Below, one piece after another: positions 7,342-13,947 of a stretch of 25,475 nucleotides of DNA (its first letter is position 1; each line of letters begins with the position of its first letter). Position numbers and translations under genes: made by a program. Below the pieces are notes generated by a model. That model saw only the letters and a program-made list of their open reading frames with translations, ran no database searches and was not told the origin of the DNA. Origin of the DNA: a virus. The DNA lies in the IMG/VR virus record IMGVR_UViG_3300030102_005996, positions 1,253 to 26,727 of that record; one strand, given 5' to 3'.

Positions 7342-8374
7342 TATTGGAGATGTTTCTGAACTAAGAGGCAATGCACAGATAATAAGGGAAGAACCCTTAA
7401 ATGCTTTTGTAGATTTTGATATACAAAGCAATGATGAAGCGATAACGTCAAATGGTCGTATGGCTATTACGTTCCTTGATGATTCAATTGTAAAACTCAC
7501 TGAACATAGTCAATTATTAATTAATGAATATATTTATGACCCAAATCCTTCAAAGTCTAAAATGGCTCTTACCTTTGCTCTTGGCACGACCAGATTTATT
7601 TCTGGCAATGTAGATAAATTAAATAAAAAAAACGTAACTCTTAAAACACCAACCGCAAACATCCTAATCAGGGGAACGGATTTTACAGCAACCGTCAACG
7701 AACTTGGTGAATCTTTAATTATTCTTTTACCTGATGCTCTTGGTTTATCAAGTGGAGAAATAGAAGTTATAACAGCAACAGGAAGTGTCATACTTAATAA
7801 ACCGTTTCAAGCAACTACTGTATCTGTTTTTGAAAGCGCACCAAGTAAACCAGTAATTCTTGATCTATCTTTGGATTTGATTGATAACATTCTTATTGTT
7901 TCACCCCCAGAAGAAAAGATTGTAGAAGAAGAAACTCTTTACACAAGTAAGGGAAATTCAATTCTTGATTTTAATGATCTTGATGTTGATTACCTTGAAG
8001 AAGATTTGCTTGATAATGAGTCTGATCTGGAATTCACTGAACTTGATATTAATTATCTGGATGTGAATTTTCTTGAGGATTTGTTAGATATTCTTGATGA
8101 ATTAGAAATCCAAGAAGAAGAAGATCAACTACAAGCAGATGTTGGTTCTGTTCAATTGTCTGGAACAACCTTTGGGCAAGACCTTGATACACAGATCACC
8201 ACATTTATAACAGGCGAAAAATTAACGATTATAAGAAGCGTTAATAATACTGCTAGGGTTGATATAAATTCTGATGATAGTTATACAGTAATCTTAATAC
8301 AAGATGGAGTTTCAAGAACTATAAAAATTAATGGTGGAAGTAGTAGTGTTATAAGAATAAGGCAAGAGAATTAA
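7220..8374 (+). CDS. Periplasmic FecR-domain protein
   Basis: FecR domains are periplasmic beta-rich sensor or scaffold modules. After a Sec-type signal (a hydrophobic run near residues 13-30, predicted cut after QA at about 37), residues 42-165 fit the FecR domain: DVSELRGNAQI, DEAITSNGRMAITFLDDSIV, LALGTTRF-like, then TPTANILIRGTDF. Residues about 229-306 are extremely Asp/Glu/Leu-rich (DLDVDYLEEDLLDNESDLEF), and a beta-rich tail ends INGGSSSVIRIRQEN. ATG 7220 has GGAAG just upstream and overlaps the curlin-like gene by 122 bases; TTG 7250 is the alternative. There is no sigma-factor or TonB-receptor neighbour, so this is not a classical iron-signalling FecR. FecR proteins beside CHASE2 cyclases occur in bacterial genomes, which suggests it may feed the cyclase at 8804. 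Confidence 0.85.
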   Translation: MILTSHNHLHLQEIILNLLRILLILLFVSTKTIKVQAQDVSIGDVSELRGNAQIIREEPLNAFVDFDIQSNDEAITSNGRMAITFLDDSIVKLTEHSQLLINEYIYDPNPSKSKMALTFALGTTRFISGNVDKLNKKNVTLKTPTANILIRGTDFTATVNELGESLIILLPDALGLSSGEIEVITATGSVILNKPFQATTVSVFESAPSKPVILDLSLDLIDNILIVSPPEEKIVEEETLYTSKGNSILDFNDLDVDYLEEDLLDNESDLEFTELDINYLDVNFLEDLLDILDELEIQEEEDQLQADVGSVQLSGTTFGQDLDTQITTFITGEKLTIIRSVNNTARVDINSDDSYTVILIQDGVSRTIKINGGSSSVIRIRQEN

Positions 8375-8399
8375 AAAAAAGGGTGTATTGCTACACCCT
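8373..8399 (-). terminator. Rho-independent terminator of the 8405-8608 gene
   Basis: A perfect 8-bp stem AGGGTGTA/TACACCCT (8380-8387 and 8392-8399) has a four-base loop. Read on the minus strand it is followed by eight T residues (8373-8380), five bases after the minus-strand stop. On the plus strand, just after the FecR stop, it lacks a T-run but the hairpin could still weaken read-through into the cyclase. Confidence 0.85.
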
Positions 8400-8404
8400 A
8401 GAAT

Positions 8405-8608
8405 TTAAACTGCAAAACCTCTATCTCTTAGAACTGCTTCAATACAATTTACGACATTCTGTCTTACATGAAATAAATTATCATCAAAGTTGTCCCAGTT
8501 TTCGTCAAACTGTTCACCCATTAAGTCAAGCACTGATCTTCTATGAGTTATTAAGTCTTCTGAATCCCATTTCAAAAAATCTTTTTTTGTTATATTTAAG
8601 TCTTTCAT
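8405..8608 (-). CDS. Small acidic hypothetical protein inside the curli-like cassette
   Basis: This 67-residue protein starts MKDLNITKKDFLKWDSED and ends RQNVVNCIEAVLRDRGFAV. It is acidic and helical, with no signal peptide or known motif. I chose ATG 8608 because GAGG lies five bases upstream; an in-frame ATG at 8635 would add MNFENNEVK. It is an isolated minus-strand gene within a plus-strand late region, with its own promoter (8642-8669) and terminator (8373-8399), which is the classic layout of an independently expressed accessory gene. Its upstream region is nearly the same as that of the gene at 14928-15209, so both should be co-regulated. Function is unknown. Confidence 0.7.
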   Translation of the reverse strand: MKDLNITKKDFLKWDSEDLITHRRSVLDLMGEQFDENWDNFDDNLFHVRQNVVNCIEAVLRDRGFAV

Positions 8609-8641
8609 TTTTACCTCGTTATTTTCAAAATTCATATGTTT

Positions 8642-8669
8642 ATAATAACAAACACACACAAAAATACAA
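8642..8669 (-). promoter_or_regulatory. Sigma70-like promoter, copy B
   Basis: On the minus strand TTGTAT (8664-8669) and TATTAT (8642-8647) are spaced by 16 bases, upstream of the 8405-8608 gene. The block TATTATAAACATATGAAT is also present upstream of the 14928-15209 gene (copy A, 15240-15267), and both copies have an A/T tract with GTTG farther upstream (8681-8699 here). Conservation at two unlinked genes supports function. Confidence 0.75.
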
Positions 8670-8692
8670 GGGCTAGATGTAAAAAAAAACAA

Positions 8693-8803
8693 CTTTTTTA
8701 TCTGGTTTTGGAGGTGGGTGGTGCTACATTTTTGAGGTTTTGAACTTTGACACCACCCAAAATAAATGAAAAAATCTTTAATAAAGATTGATGCAAATAT
8801 AAC
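8693..8803 (+). other. Intergenic region with hairpin before the cyclase gene
   Basis: This stretch between the divergent promoter region and ATG 8804 contains a 9-bp stem TGGGTGGTG/CACCACCCA (8715-8723 and 8751-8759) with a 27-base loop. A TTGACA lies at 8747-8752 but I find no good -10 at the right spacing. No clear Shine-Dalgarno precedes ATG 8804. The hairpin may be a leader structure or a weak attenuator; no coding frame is supported here. Confidence 0.5.
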
Positions 8804-10582
8804 ATGAAAAAATTAATATTCATAATACTTCCAATATTAATCACTCCATTACTATTACAAACAACCTTTACAGAAGTTATAAAGCTTAGAACATTTGACG
8901 GTTTAGTTCACAAATATGAAGAATCTGGTTTTTTTACAATCCTTAATATTACAGAACAAGATATAGAAAATGAGGGTGGTTATCCTTTATCTAGACAAAG
9001 ACTTGCAGAAATCCATATTGAACTTTTGCAAAAAGGTGCTCTTGGTGTAGGTTGGGTTCTTGCTTTTCCACAAGAAGATAGATTTGGTGGCGATCAAGAT
9101 TTTGCAAATGCGCTTTGCTACGGTGGAAGTGTCATAGCAATGTATGAAGATGGAAAAGGTATTTATCCAGAAACATCTGGAACTGTAATCATAGGTAATA
9201 ATAATGTTGGTGGGATTGATTCTACAGGGGTTGTGCAAAATATAGACATCTTAAAAAACTGTACAAATCAAGGCATAGCAATTGCACCAACAGAAGTAGA
9301 TAATCTTGTAAGAAGAATACCTTTGCTTCTTAGAACACCTGATGGTTTTGTATCTGCATTTGGTACAGAAGTTATGAAAGTCTTAGCAGGTAACACTACA
9401 TATATTGTAAAAACAAATGATCTGGGTATAGAAGAAATAACTGTACAAGGTCTTGCACCAGTAAAAACCGATTCTTTGGGCAGGAAATGGATATCTTGGG
9501 TAAATACAAAAGAAACTACATTAAAAGAAATGGATGTAAAAGGGCGATATGTTTTTGTTGGTTTTACTGCAACAGGCATAATGCCACAAATTGCAACACC
9601 AGTTGGATTATTAGAACCACATAAGATACAAACTGCTCTTGCAGAATCAATTTTAATACCGAACTCTCCAAGTGTTCCAGATTGGAGTTATGGGCTTGAA
9701 GTAGCTATATTTGTGCTTTTTGTAGCTCTCTCATGGCTTGTATTGACTTCTTTTGGTATCACTTGGGGTTTAGGTATAGGTGTTTTATTAATGGTTTCTG
9801 TGGCATCTGGTGGATATACCCTCATTTACAAAGGTTATCTAGTTGATGTTACTTGGACACTAATCTCACAATTCATAACAAGTGCAATTGCTTTTTACTT
9901 ACGCTTTAGAGAACAATACAAACTAAGGCAACAAATTAAGAAACAATTTGAACATTACTTAGACCCAAGACAAGTAAAAAGGTTGCAACAAAACCCAGAA
10001 GTTTTAAGACTTGGTGGTGAAAAAAGATACTGCACCTTTTTATTCACTGATGTTCGTGGTTTTACTGCTTTATCAGAAAGTCTAGAACCTGAACAAGTAA
10101 CATATATTATGAACAAAGCACTTACAGTGCAACAAAATGCAGTTCAGTCTAATGGTGGGATGGTTGATAAGTATATTGGTGATGCAATGATGGCCATATT
10201 TAATGCACCTCTTGATTTAAAACACCACGAAACAAAAGCACTTGCATGTGCAATAGACATACAAAACGGAATGAAAGAACTTAATAAAGAACTACAATCC
10301 AAAGACATTGCTCCTGTGCAAATAGGAATAGGCATAAATACAGGATATGCGATTGTAGGCAATATGGGTTCACAACAAAGGTTTGACTATACAGCAATTG
10401 GTGATGCAGTGAACGTTGCAGCAAGACTTGAAAGTGGAACAAAAGATGCAGGTGTTGATCTTCTCATTGGTCAAACAACTGAAAATGCTATAGAATTTGA
10501 TTTGATTCCTTTGAAACCAATAAAGGCAAAAGGAAAAAAAGAAAAATTACAGGTGTATACGTGGGACTCAAACTCAATCTAA
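8804..10582 (+). CDS. CHASE2-domain receptor class III adenylate cyclase
   Basis: This protein should sit in the inner membrane, sense a periplasmic signal through CHASE2 and make cAMP from ATP in the cytoplasm. It has an N-terminal membrane helix (about 4-21), a periplasmic CHASE2 domain (about 22-290, with LLQKGALGVGWVLAFPQED and RRIPLLLR), three membrane helices (about 295-317, 319-342 and 346-368) and a C-terminal cyclase domain (about 405-590). Metal-binding Asp416 (FTDVRGFT) and Asp460 (DKYIGDAMMA), the adenine-selecting Lys456 and Thr530 (DYTAIGD), and transition-state Asn537 and Arg541 (NVAARLE) are all present, so it should be active and ATP-specific. At 592 residues it is a normal-length member. 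It follows the FecR gene and overlaps the spanin gene by 22 bases, so it is co-transcribed with lysis genes. Confidence 0.93.
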   Translation: MKKLIFIILPILITPLLLQTTFTEVIKLRTFDGLVHKYEESGFFTILNITEQDIENEGGYPLSRQRLAEIHIELLQKGALGVGWVLAFPQEDRFGGDQDFANALCYGGSVIAMYEDGKGIYPETSGTVIIGNNNVGGIDSTGVVQNIDILKNCTNQGIAIAPTEVDNLVRRIPLLLRTPDGFVSAFGTEVMKVLAGNTTYIVKTNDLGIEEITVQGLAPVKTDSLGRKWISWVNTKETTLKEMDVKGRYVFVGFTATGIMPQIATPVGLLEPHKIQTALAESILIPNSPSVPDWSYGLEVAIFVLFVALSWLVLTSFGITWGLGIGVLLMVSVASGGYTLIYKGYLVDVTWTLISQFITSAIAFYLRFREQYKLRQQIKKQFEHYLDPRQVKRLQQNPEVLRLGGEKRYCTFLFTDVRGFTALSESLEPEQVTYIMNKALTVQQNAVQSNGGMVDKYIGDAMMAIFNAPLDLKHHETKALACAIDIQNGMKELNKELQSKDIAPVQIGIGINTGYAIVGNMGSQQRFDYTAIGDAVNVAARLESGTKDAGVDLLIGQTTENAIEFDLIPLKPIKAKGKKEKLQVYTWDSNSI

Positions 10583-10971
10583 TACTTGGAGGTTTATTAT
10601 TATCAAGCATAGCAGGTTCAGTTTGGTATATTGATAGACTCCAAGATAACATTTCAACATTAAAAGCAAATGCGCAAATCCTTGAAAAAGAGATTGCAGA
10701 ACAAAATACCAAAATAAAACAGCATTTAGAAAAGCAACAAAAGACCCAAGAACAAATCAATACACTCACAGCAAAAAATCAAGAAGCACAAAGAGAGGTC
10801 AATAAACTCAAGAACACTTTTGCAAAACATGATCTTGATAATCTTGCACTTGCCAAACCCAAACTCATAGAAAACATAGTCAACAAAGGCACTAAGAAAG
10901 TCAAAGATGAACTTATTGCACTTACAGACCCAAATCAATTTGAAGACAAAGATGAAAATAATAACAGTTAG
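10561..10971 (+). CDS. Inner-membrane spanin (i-spanin) candidate
   Basis: Spanins join inner and outer membranes and fuse them in the last step of Gram-negative lysis. The 136-residue product has an N-terminal uncleaved membrane helix (about 6-24), then a long periplasmic coiled coil (about 25-88), then the segment LKNTFAKHDLDNLALAKPKLIENIVN, split here as LKNTFAKHDLDNLALAKP and KLIENIVN, which I associate with Rz-like proteins of marine phages. GTG 10561 has AGG seven bases upstream and overlaps the cyclase gene by 22 bases. The lipoprotein gene overlapping its 3' end by 20 bases is the matching outer-membrane partner, as in overlapping Rz/Rz1 pairs. Confidence 0.75.
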   Translation: MGLKLNLILGGLLLSSIAGSVWYIDRLQDNISTLKANAQILEKEIAEQNTKIKQHLEKQQKTQEQINTLTAKNQEAQREVNKLKNTFAKHDLDNLALAKPKLIENIVNKGTKKVKDELIALTDPNQFEDKDENNNS

Positions 10972-11326
10972 TTTTTTTGTTATAGCATTAACAAGTTGTT
11001 CTGCGCTCCCCCTAATGCAGAGTAAACCTGTTGAAGTTGTAACAATAGCAGAGCCGATGCCAATGTATCATCCTCCACTTCCGATGGAAGTTCAACTTGT
11101 GGATATTGATTGGGAAATATTGACTCCAGAACTAATGCAAGAATATCTCAATCAGATTGACAATGGCTCTGCACCTGAAACTGCTTATTATTCTTTAACA
11201 TCTAAAGATTATGAAAACCTATCAATGAACATGGCAGAAGTTAAAAGGTATATAAGAGATACACTTTCAATAATAGAGTTCTATAGAGAATATGATGATG
11301 AGAAAAATTCGTCAGAAGAACAATAA
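10952..11326 (+). CDS. Outer-membrane spanin (o-spanin) lipoprotein candidate
   Basis: From ATG 10952 the product starts MKIITVSFFVIALTSC, a lipoprotein signal with lipobox LTSC and lipidated Cys16. A Pro-rich stretch (about 35-45, EPMPMYHPPLP) precedes a folded domain containing SLTSKDYENLSMNMAEVKRY, and an acidic tail follows. The lipobox, Pro-rich linker and overlap with the i-spanin gene are the marks of an Rz1-type o-spanin, although at 124 residues it is larger than most embedded Rz1 proteins. The longer frame starting at 10907 would bury the signal sequence and is rejected. It should be tethered to the inner leaflet of the outer membrane and bind the i-spanin coiled coil. Confidence 0.75.
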   Translation: MKIITVSFFVIALTSCSALPLMQSKPVEVVTIAEPMPMYHPPLPMEVQLVDIDWEILTPELMQEYLNQIDNGSAPETAYYSLTSKDYENLSMNMAEVKRYIRDTLSIIEFYREYDDEKNSSEEQ

Positions 11327-11365
11327 TCTGCTAGACTTTAGACTTTCAATATAGAGGAGGACGAT

Positions 11366-11530
11366 ATGTTGGGAATGATAGGAGAATGGTTGGGAATAGT
11401 AACAGGAGTTGTATGTGCCGCATCAATTGTCTGTGCTTTAACACCAACACCAAAGGATGATCAAATGATCGGAAAACTATATAAATTAATTGAGATGCTT
11501 GCTCTTAACATAGGTAAAGCAAAACAATAA
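11366..11530 (+). CDS. Small membrane protein (54 aa)
   Basis: A perfect GAGGAGGA (11354-11361) precedes ATG 11366. The 54-residue product has one membrane segment (about 8-25, GIVTGVVCAASIVCAL), then TPTPKDDQMIGKLYKLIE and a short basic end. The pattern 'CALTPTPxDDxxxGKxYKxIE' recurs in small proteins near lysis genes of marine phages as I remember them. It lies between the spanin candidates and the nuclease and endolysin, so a role as holin or antiholin is possible. The strong ribosome site suggests high expression. Function is unproven, and the protein at 4987 competes for the holin role. Confidence 0.65.
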   Translation: MLGMIGEWLGIVTGVVCAASIVCALTPTPKDDQMIGKLYKLIEMLALNIGKAKQ

Positions 11531-11537
11531 TTAATAT

Positions 11538-11918
11538 ATGTCAGCATCAGTTGAGCCATTTGTCTATAACGCTATCTTAGAAAAGGTTATTGATGGTGAT
11601 ACGATTGATGTTACTCTGGATTTGGGATTCAATGTATTTCTAAAAAAACAACGCTGCAGGTTGGCAGGAATAGACACTCCTGAATCCAGAACTAGAGACC
11701 TAGCTGAAAAAAAACTAGGTCTTGAAGCAAAAGCAAGACTAACAGAATTATGTGGGCAAACTCTAAAAATCAAATCACTTGGTCGTGGCAAATTCGGAAG
11801 AATTCTTGCTATTCCATATACGGAAAACAATGAAGATATTTGCAAACTGCTTATTGAAGAGGGTCATGCAGTTGAATATTGGGGTGGCAAAAAAACAAAA
11901 ACTTGGGGAGATTATTAA
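11538..11918 (+). CDS. Staphylococcal-nuclease-like (SNase) domain protein
   Basis: The 126-residue protein is a single SNase/thermonuclease fold, which hydrolyses DNA or RNA with calcium. Visible family motifs are VIDGDTIDVTLDLGF (about 17-31), RLAGIDTPE with Arg41, Asp46 and Glu49, and KFGRILA with Arg88; these match the catalytic Arg35, Asp40, Glu43 and Arg87 of Staphylococcus nuclease. LIEEGHAVEYWGG closes the domain. There is no signal peptide, so it should act in the cytoplasm, for example on host nucleic acid late in infection. ATG 11538 lacks a strong ribosome site and may depend on coupling. The endolysin ATG lies one base after its stop. Confidence 0.88.
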   Translation: MSASVEPFVYNAILEKVIDGDTIDVTLDLGFNVFLKKQRCRLAGIDTPESRTRDLAEKKLGLEAKARLTELCGQTLKIKSLGRGKFGRILAIPYTENNEDICKLLIEEGHAVEYWGGKKTKTWGDY

Positions 11919-11919
11919 A

Positions 11920-12396
11920 ATGAATATATCGCAAGAGGGCATTGCTCTTATTAAAAAATTTGAAGGTTGTCCTGTTGACGAAGATGGAAATGCAATTAGT
12001 TACAGGTGTGCAGCTAACAAAAAAACAATTGGTTACGGTTCTTTGAAACTTAAAGATGGTTCACCTGTTAAGGATAATATGTCTATAACAATGCATGAAG
12101 CAGAAGAATTATTAAAACATGAATTAAAAACATACGAAAAATATGTGTCAAATTATGTTGATGTTCCTCTAGAACAGAATCAATTTGATGCTCTTGTTTG
12201 TTGGACATTCAATGTAGGGGGTAATGCTCTTGCATCATCAACACTTCTTAAAGTGTTAAACAATGGTGTATATGAAGAAGTTCCACACCAGTTAAAACGT
12301 TGGAACAAAGCAGGTGGTAAAGTATTAGAAGGTCTTATACGTAGACGTGATGCTGAGGCATTGTTATTTGAGGGGAAGGAGTGGCATCACATATAA
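11920..12396 (+). CDS. Endolysin, GH24 lysozyme family
   Basis: This enzyme cleaves the glycan strands of peptidoglycan at lysis. The 158-residue protein (T4 lysozyme has 164) has the family triad as Glu15 (KKFEG), Cys30 (YRCAANKKT, Cys in place of T4 Asp20, a known variant of the family) and Thr36 (TIGYGS). It also has QNQFDALVCWTFNVG and the C-terminal RWNKAGGKVLEGLIRRRDAE typical of lambdoid-type GH24 endolysins. There is no signal-anchor sequence, so release should need a holin. I chose ATG 11920, preceded by GGGGAG nine bases upstream; a longer frame from 11779 would only read through the nuclease gene. Confidence 0.93.
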   Translation: MNISQEGIALIKKFEGCPVDEDGNAISYRCAANKKTIGYGSLKLKDGSPVKDNMSITMHEAEELLKHELKTYEKYVSNYVDVPLEQNQFDALVCWTFNVGGNALASSTLLKVLNNGVYEEVPHQLKRWNKAGGKVLEGLIRRRDAEALLFEGKEWHHI

Positions 12397-12633
12397 ATGC
12401 CATTAAGTAAAACACAAACTAAAAGATTGGGTGGCATACTTGCAATTATGTTCAAAGATCATATCCCAGATGAAAACTTAACGGAACTTATTGATCAAGA
12501 TTTTGTAAAACTGCAAAACAATGAATACGTATTAACACCAAGAGGTCTAGATGAAAAAAATAGATTGTGTACTCTTGCAGGTCTTAATATTGTTTATGCA
12601 AGTGAAAAATCAAAAAAAGTCTCTAAAAAGTAA
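12397..12633 (+). CDS. Small hypothetical protein after the endolysin
   Basis: ATG 12397 follows the endolysin stop without a gap, indicating coupled translation. The 78-residue basic product starts MPLSKTQTKRLGGILAIMFKD. A central segment, FVKLQNNEYVLTPRGLDEKNRL, resembles a short winged-helix-like beta hairpin, but this is only an impression. The tail ends in repeated Lys/Ser (SEKSKKVSKK). There is no membrane segment or Cys cluster. It is the last gene of the late plus-strand operon. The 58 bases that follow before the convergent gene hold A-rich sequence and no strong terminator that I can see. Confidence 0.6.
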   Translation: MPLSKTQTKRLGGILAIMFKDHIPDENLTELIDQDFVKLQNNEYVLTPRGLDEKNRLCTLAGLNIVYASEKSKKVSKK

Positions 12634-12691
12634 ATAACACATAGACATAAAAATACTAAAAGCTAAAAGTAACATATAAAAAAAAAGTATA

Positions 12692-12907
12692 TCAAATAGA
12701 ACTTCTATCATTTTCTCTTGCTTCAACACGTTCCCAAATATTACAAAATCTTTTAAGAAATAGATATTGTTTGGTGTTTTGATAATTACCAACAACTAAA
12801 GAGTCTAATGCACATAAATGCTCTAAATTATTTTTTTCATAGAAATCATATAGTATGTTGCACATATAATTAAACAAACTAAATTTACGTTCTTTAAAAT
12901 ACTTCAT
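12692..12907 (-). CDS. Hypothetical protein (71 aa), last gene of the leftward operon
   Basis: From ATG 12907 the product starts MKYFKERKFSLFNYMCNILY, continues with EHLCALDSLVVGN and ends RVEARENDRSSI. It overlaps the methyltransferase stop by 14 bases, with GGGGAA and GGGAGG upstream of the ATG. The chain is amphipathic and basic, with two Cys in no recognisable motif. A T-rich run on the minus strand follows the stop at about 12670-12680 and could serve as a weak terminator. Support is position and coupling only, so the gene is less certain than its neighbours. Confidence 0.45.
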   Translation of the reverse strand: MKYFKERKFSLFNYMCNILYDFYEKNNLEHLCALDSLVVGNYQNTKQYLFLKRFCNIWERVEARENDRSSI

Positions 12908-13469
12908 TTCCCCAAACCTCCCATCCATGTGTTTTTTCTCTTGCAAAAAGTTCAATTCTTGGTAAATCACCACACAACTCAACTATTTTATTTCTTACTA
13001 TCGGTGGTTTTTTGCTATGTCTGTCAATCGGTTGAAATACAATCTGGTGCACAGATTTTGAAACTCTTTGTGGCTTACCTTTTGTAGCTAAAAGGCAAAT
13101 TTCATTGTTTGCCCTTGTCCAATATCCTAAACCCCAAAAAAAACTATTCTTTTTTTTGTTTCTTTTGACCCAACTAAAACCACAAGTTTTGTAAGTAAAT
13201 CCCCATTCTTCTATAGTTTGTAATCCTTCTTTAAGCAATGGGTATGTTACCCATAAAAAAAGCACACAATTTTTGTCTGCAATTTTTTCTACAGGTAAAT
13301 TGTAAATATCTTGAATATTCATACAGGCATATTCTTTTTGTGGGTCTCTAATATTAAGATCACTAGAAGTTCCTTCGGTTCTTTTTTTTGATTGATATTT
13401 AAACTGCCAAGGTGGGTCAGCATAAATTATGTTGTATTTTTTACTTGGAAAATTTATCAAACTGCTCAT
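12894..13469 (-). CDS. MT-A70 family adenine-N6 methyltransferase
   Basis: The 191-residue protein transfers a methyl group from S-adenosylmethionine to adenine N6 in nucleic acid. It opens with NIIYADPPWQFKY, whose DPPW motif (residues 18-21) is the catalytic signature. It then has CVLFLWVTYPLL, the substrate-side segment FWGLGYWTRANNEICLLATKG typical of phage and prophage MT-A70 proteins, and a C-terminal RIELFAREKTHGWEVWGNE. No matching restriction enzyme is next to it, so it looks like an orphan methylase, which in phages usually protects DNA or marks it for regulation. Its start overlaps the upstream zinc protein's stop as ATGA. Confidence 0.92.
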   Translation of the reverse strand: MSSLINFPSKKYNIIYADPPWQFKYQSKKRTEGTSSDLNIRDPQKEYACMNIQDIYNLPVEKIADKNCVLFLWVTYPLLKEGLQTIEEWGFTYKTCGFSWVKRNKKKNSFFWGLGYWTRANNEICLLATKGKPQRVSKSVHQIVFQPIDRHSKKPPIVRNKIVELCGDLPRIELFAREKTHGWEVWGNEVF

Positions 13470-13699
13470 ACTTCACATGTATGTCTTGAAATATCTTTAA
13501 ATGAAACATCTTCACCACATTTAGAGCAATACACTCTTATTTTTTTTCTTTTATCTGAATATTCTGTTTTGACTATGCCACCTTTGAAAACAGTTTTAAT
13601 ATACTCATTTCTTGCTTCATACCATGCAATCTTTTTGTTTTCTTCTTCCTGTTCTAGTTTTAATCTTTGAGCAATCACTCTATCTGTATATTGTGTCAT
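13466..13699 (-). CDS. Small zinc-finger-like protein
   Basis: The 77-residue product has a basic, Glu/Lys-rich helical N-terminal half (VIAQRLKLEQEEENKKIAWY) and a C-terminal zinc-binding pattern, YCSKCGEDVSFKDISRHTCEV (split: YCSKCGED and ISRHTCEV), i.e. CxxC with a later H-x-x-C. This resembles short C2HC fingers and suggests nucleic-acid or protein binding. It is coupled at both ends by ATGA overlaps with the next zinc protein upstream and the methyltransferase downstream, so it may cooperate with the methylase. Function is unassigned. Confidence 0.65.
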   Translation of the reverse strand: MTQYTDRVIAQRLKLEQEEENKKIAWYEARNEYIKTVFKGGIVKTEYSDKRKKIRVYCSKCGEDVSFKDISRHTCEV

Positions 13700-13947
13700 T
13701 TTTCTTTTTCCTGTTGGTCTTTGATTAACTTGTTAACATGTTTATCTGCATTCAAAACTGGTTGCATTGCCCATTTTAATATTTCATCTTCCCATAAATG
13801 ATTACAGTCAATACAATAAAATTCACCAGTGTTTCTGGCATATCCCCAGTTCGTAGAATGACATACTTGGCATCTTGTACCTCTTATTCTTTTGAATTGT
13901 CTTTCTCTTAGTTTTTTTAAACGTATTGCTTCTTTATTGTGGTTCAT
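13696..13947 (-). CDS. Zinc-ribbon-like hypothetical protein
   Basis: From ATG 13947, preceded by GAGGAG seven bases upstream, the 83-residue product starts MNHNKEAIRLKKLRERQFKR. It has two Cys pairs, RCQVCHSTNWG and YCIDCNHLWED, which together form a zinc ribbon of about 35 residues. A basic N-terminus and a Lys-rich tail suggest nucleic-acid binding. It overlaps the stop of the upstream XRE regulator by 14 bases. A longer frame from 13962 has no better ribosome site. The exact role is unknown. Confidence 0.65.
   Translation of the reverse strand: MNHNKEAIRLKKLRERQFKRIRGTRCQVCHSTNWGYARNTGEFYCIDCNHLWEDEILKWAMQPVLNADKHVNKLIKDQQEKEK

Noticed and set aside
8383-8676. 97-codon plus-strand open frame opposite the 8405-8608 gene
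   Set aside because: The minus-strand gene has a promoter, ribosome site and terminator that fit it; the plus-strand frame begins inside the terminator hairpin and has no ribosome site.
10907-10951. Longer o-spanin start at 10907
   Set aside because: It would place 15 polar residues before the lipoprotein signal; ATG 10952 gives a standard signal peptide and lipobox.
11779-11919. Longer endolysin start at 11779
   Set aside because: The extra 47 residues come from the nuclease gene in another frame; ATG 11920 has a ribosome site and starts the GH24 domain directly.
12634-12691. Strong bidirectional terminator between the converging operons
   Set aside because: The gap is A/T-rich with a T9 run on the minus strand but only a weak four-pair stem before it; not enough to call.
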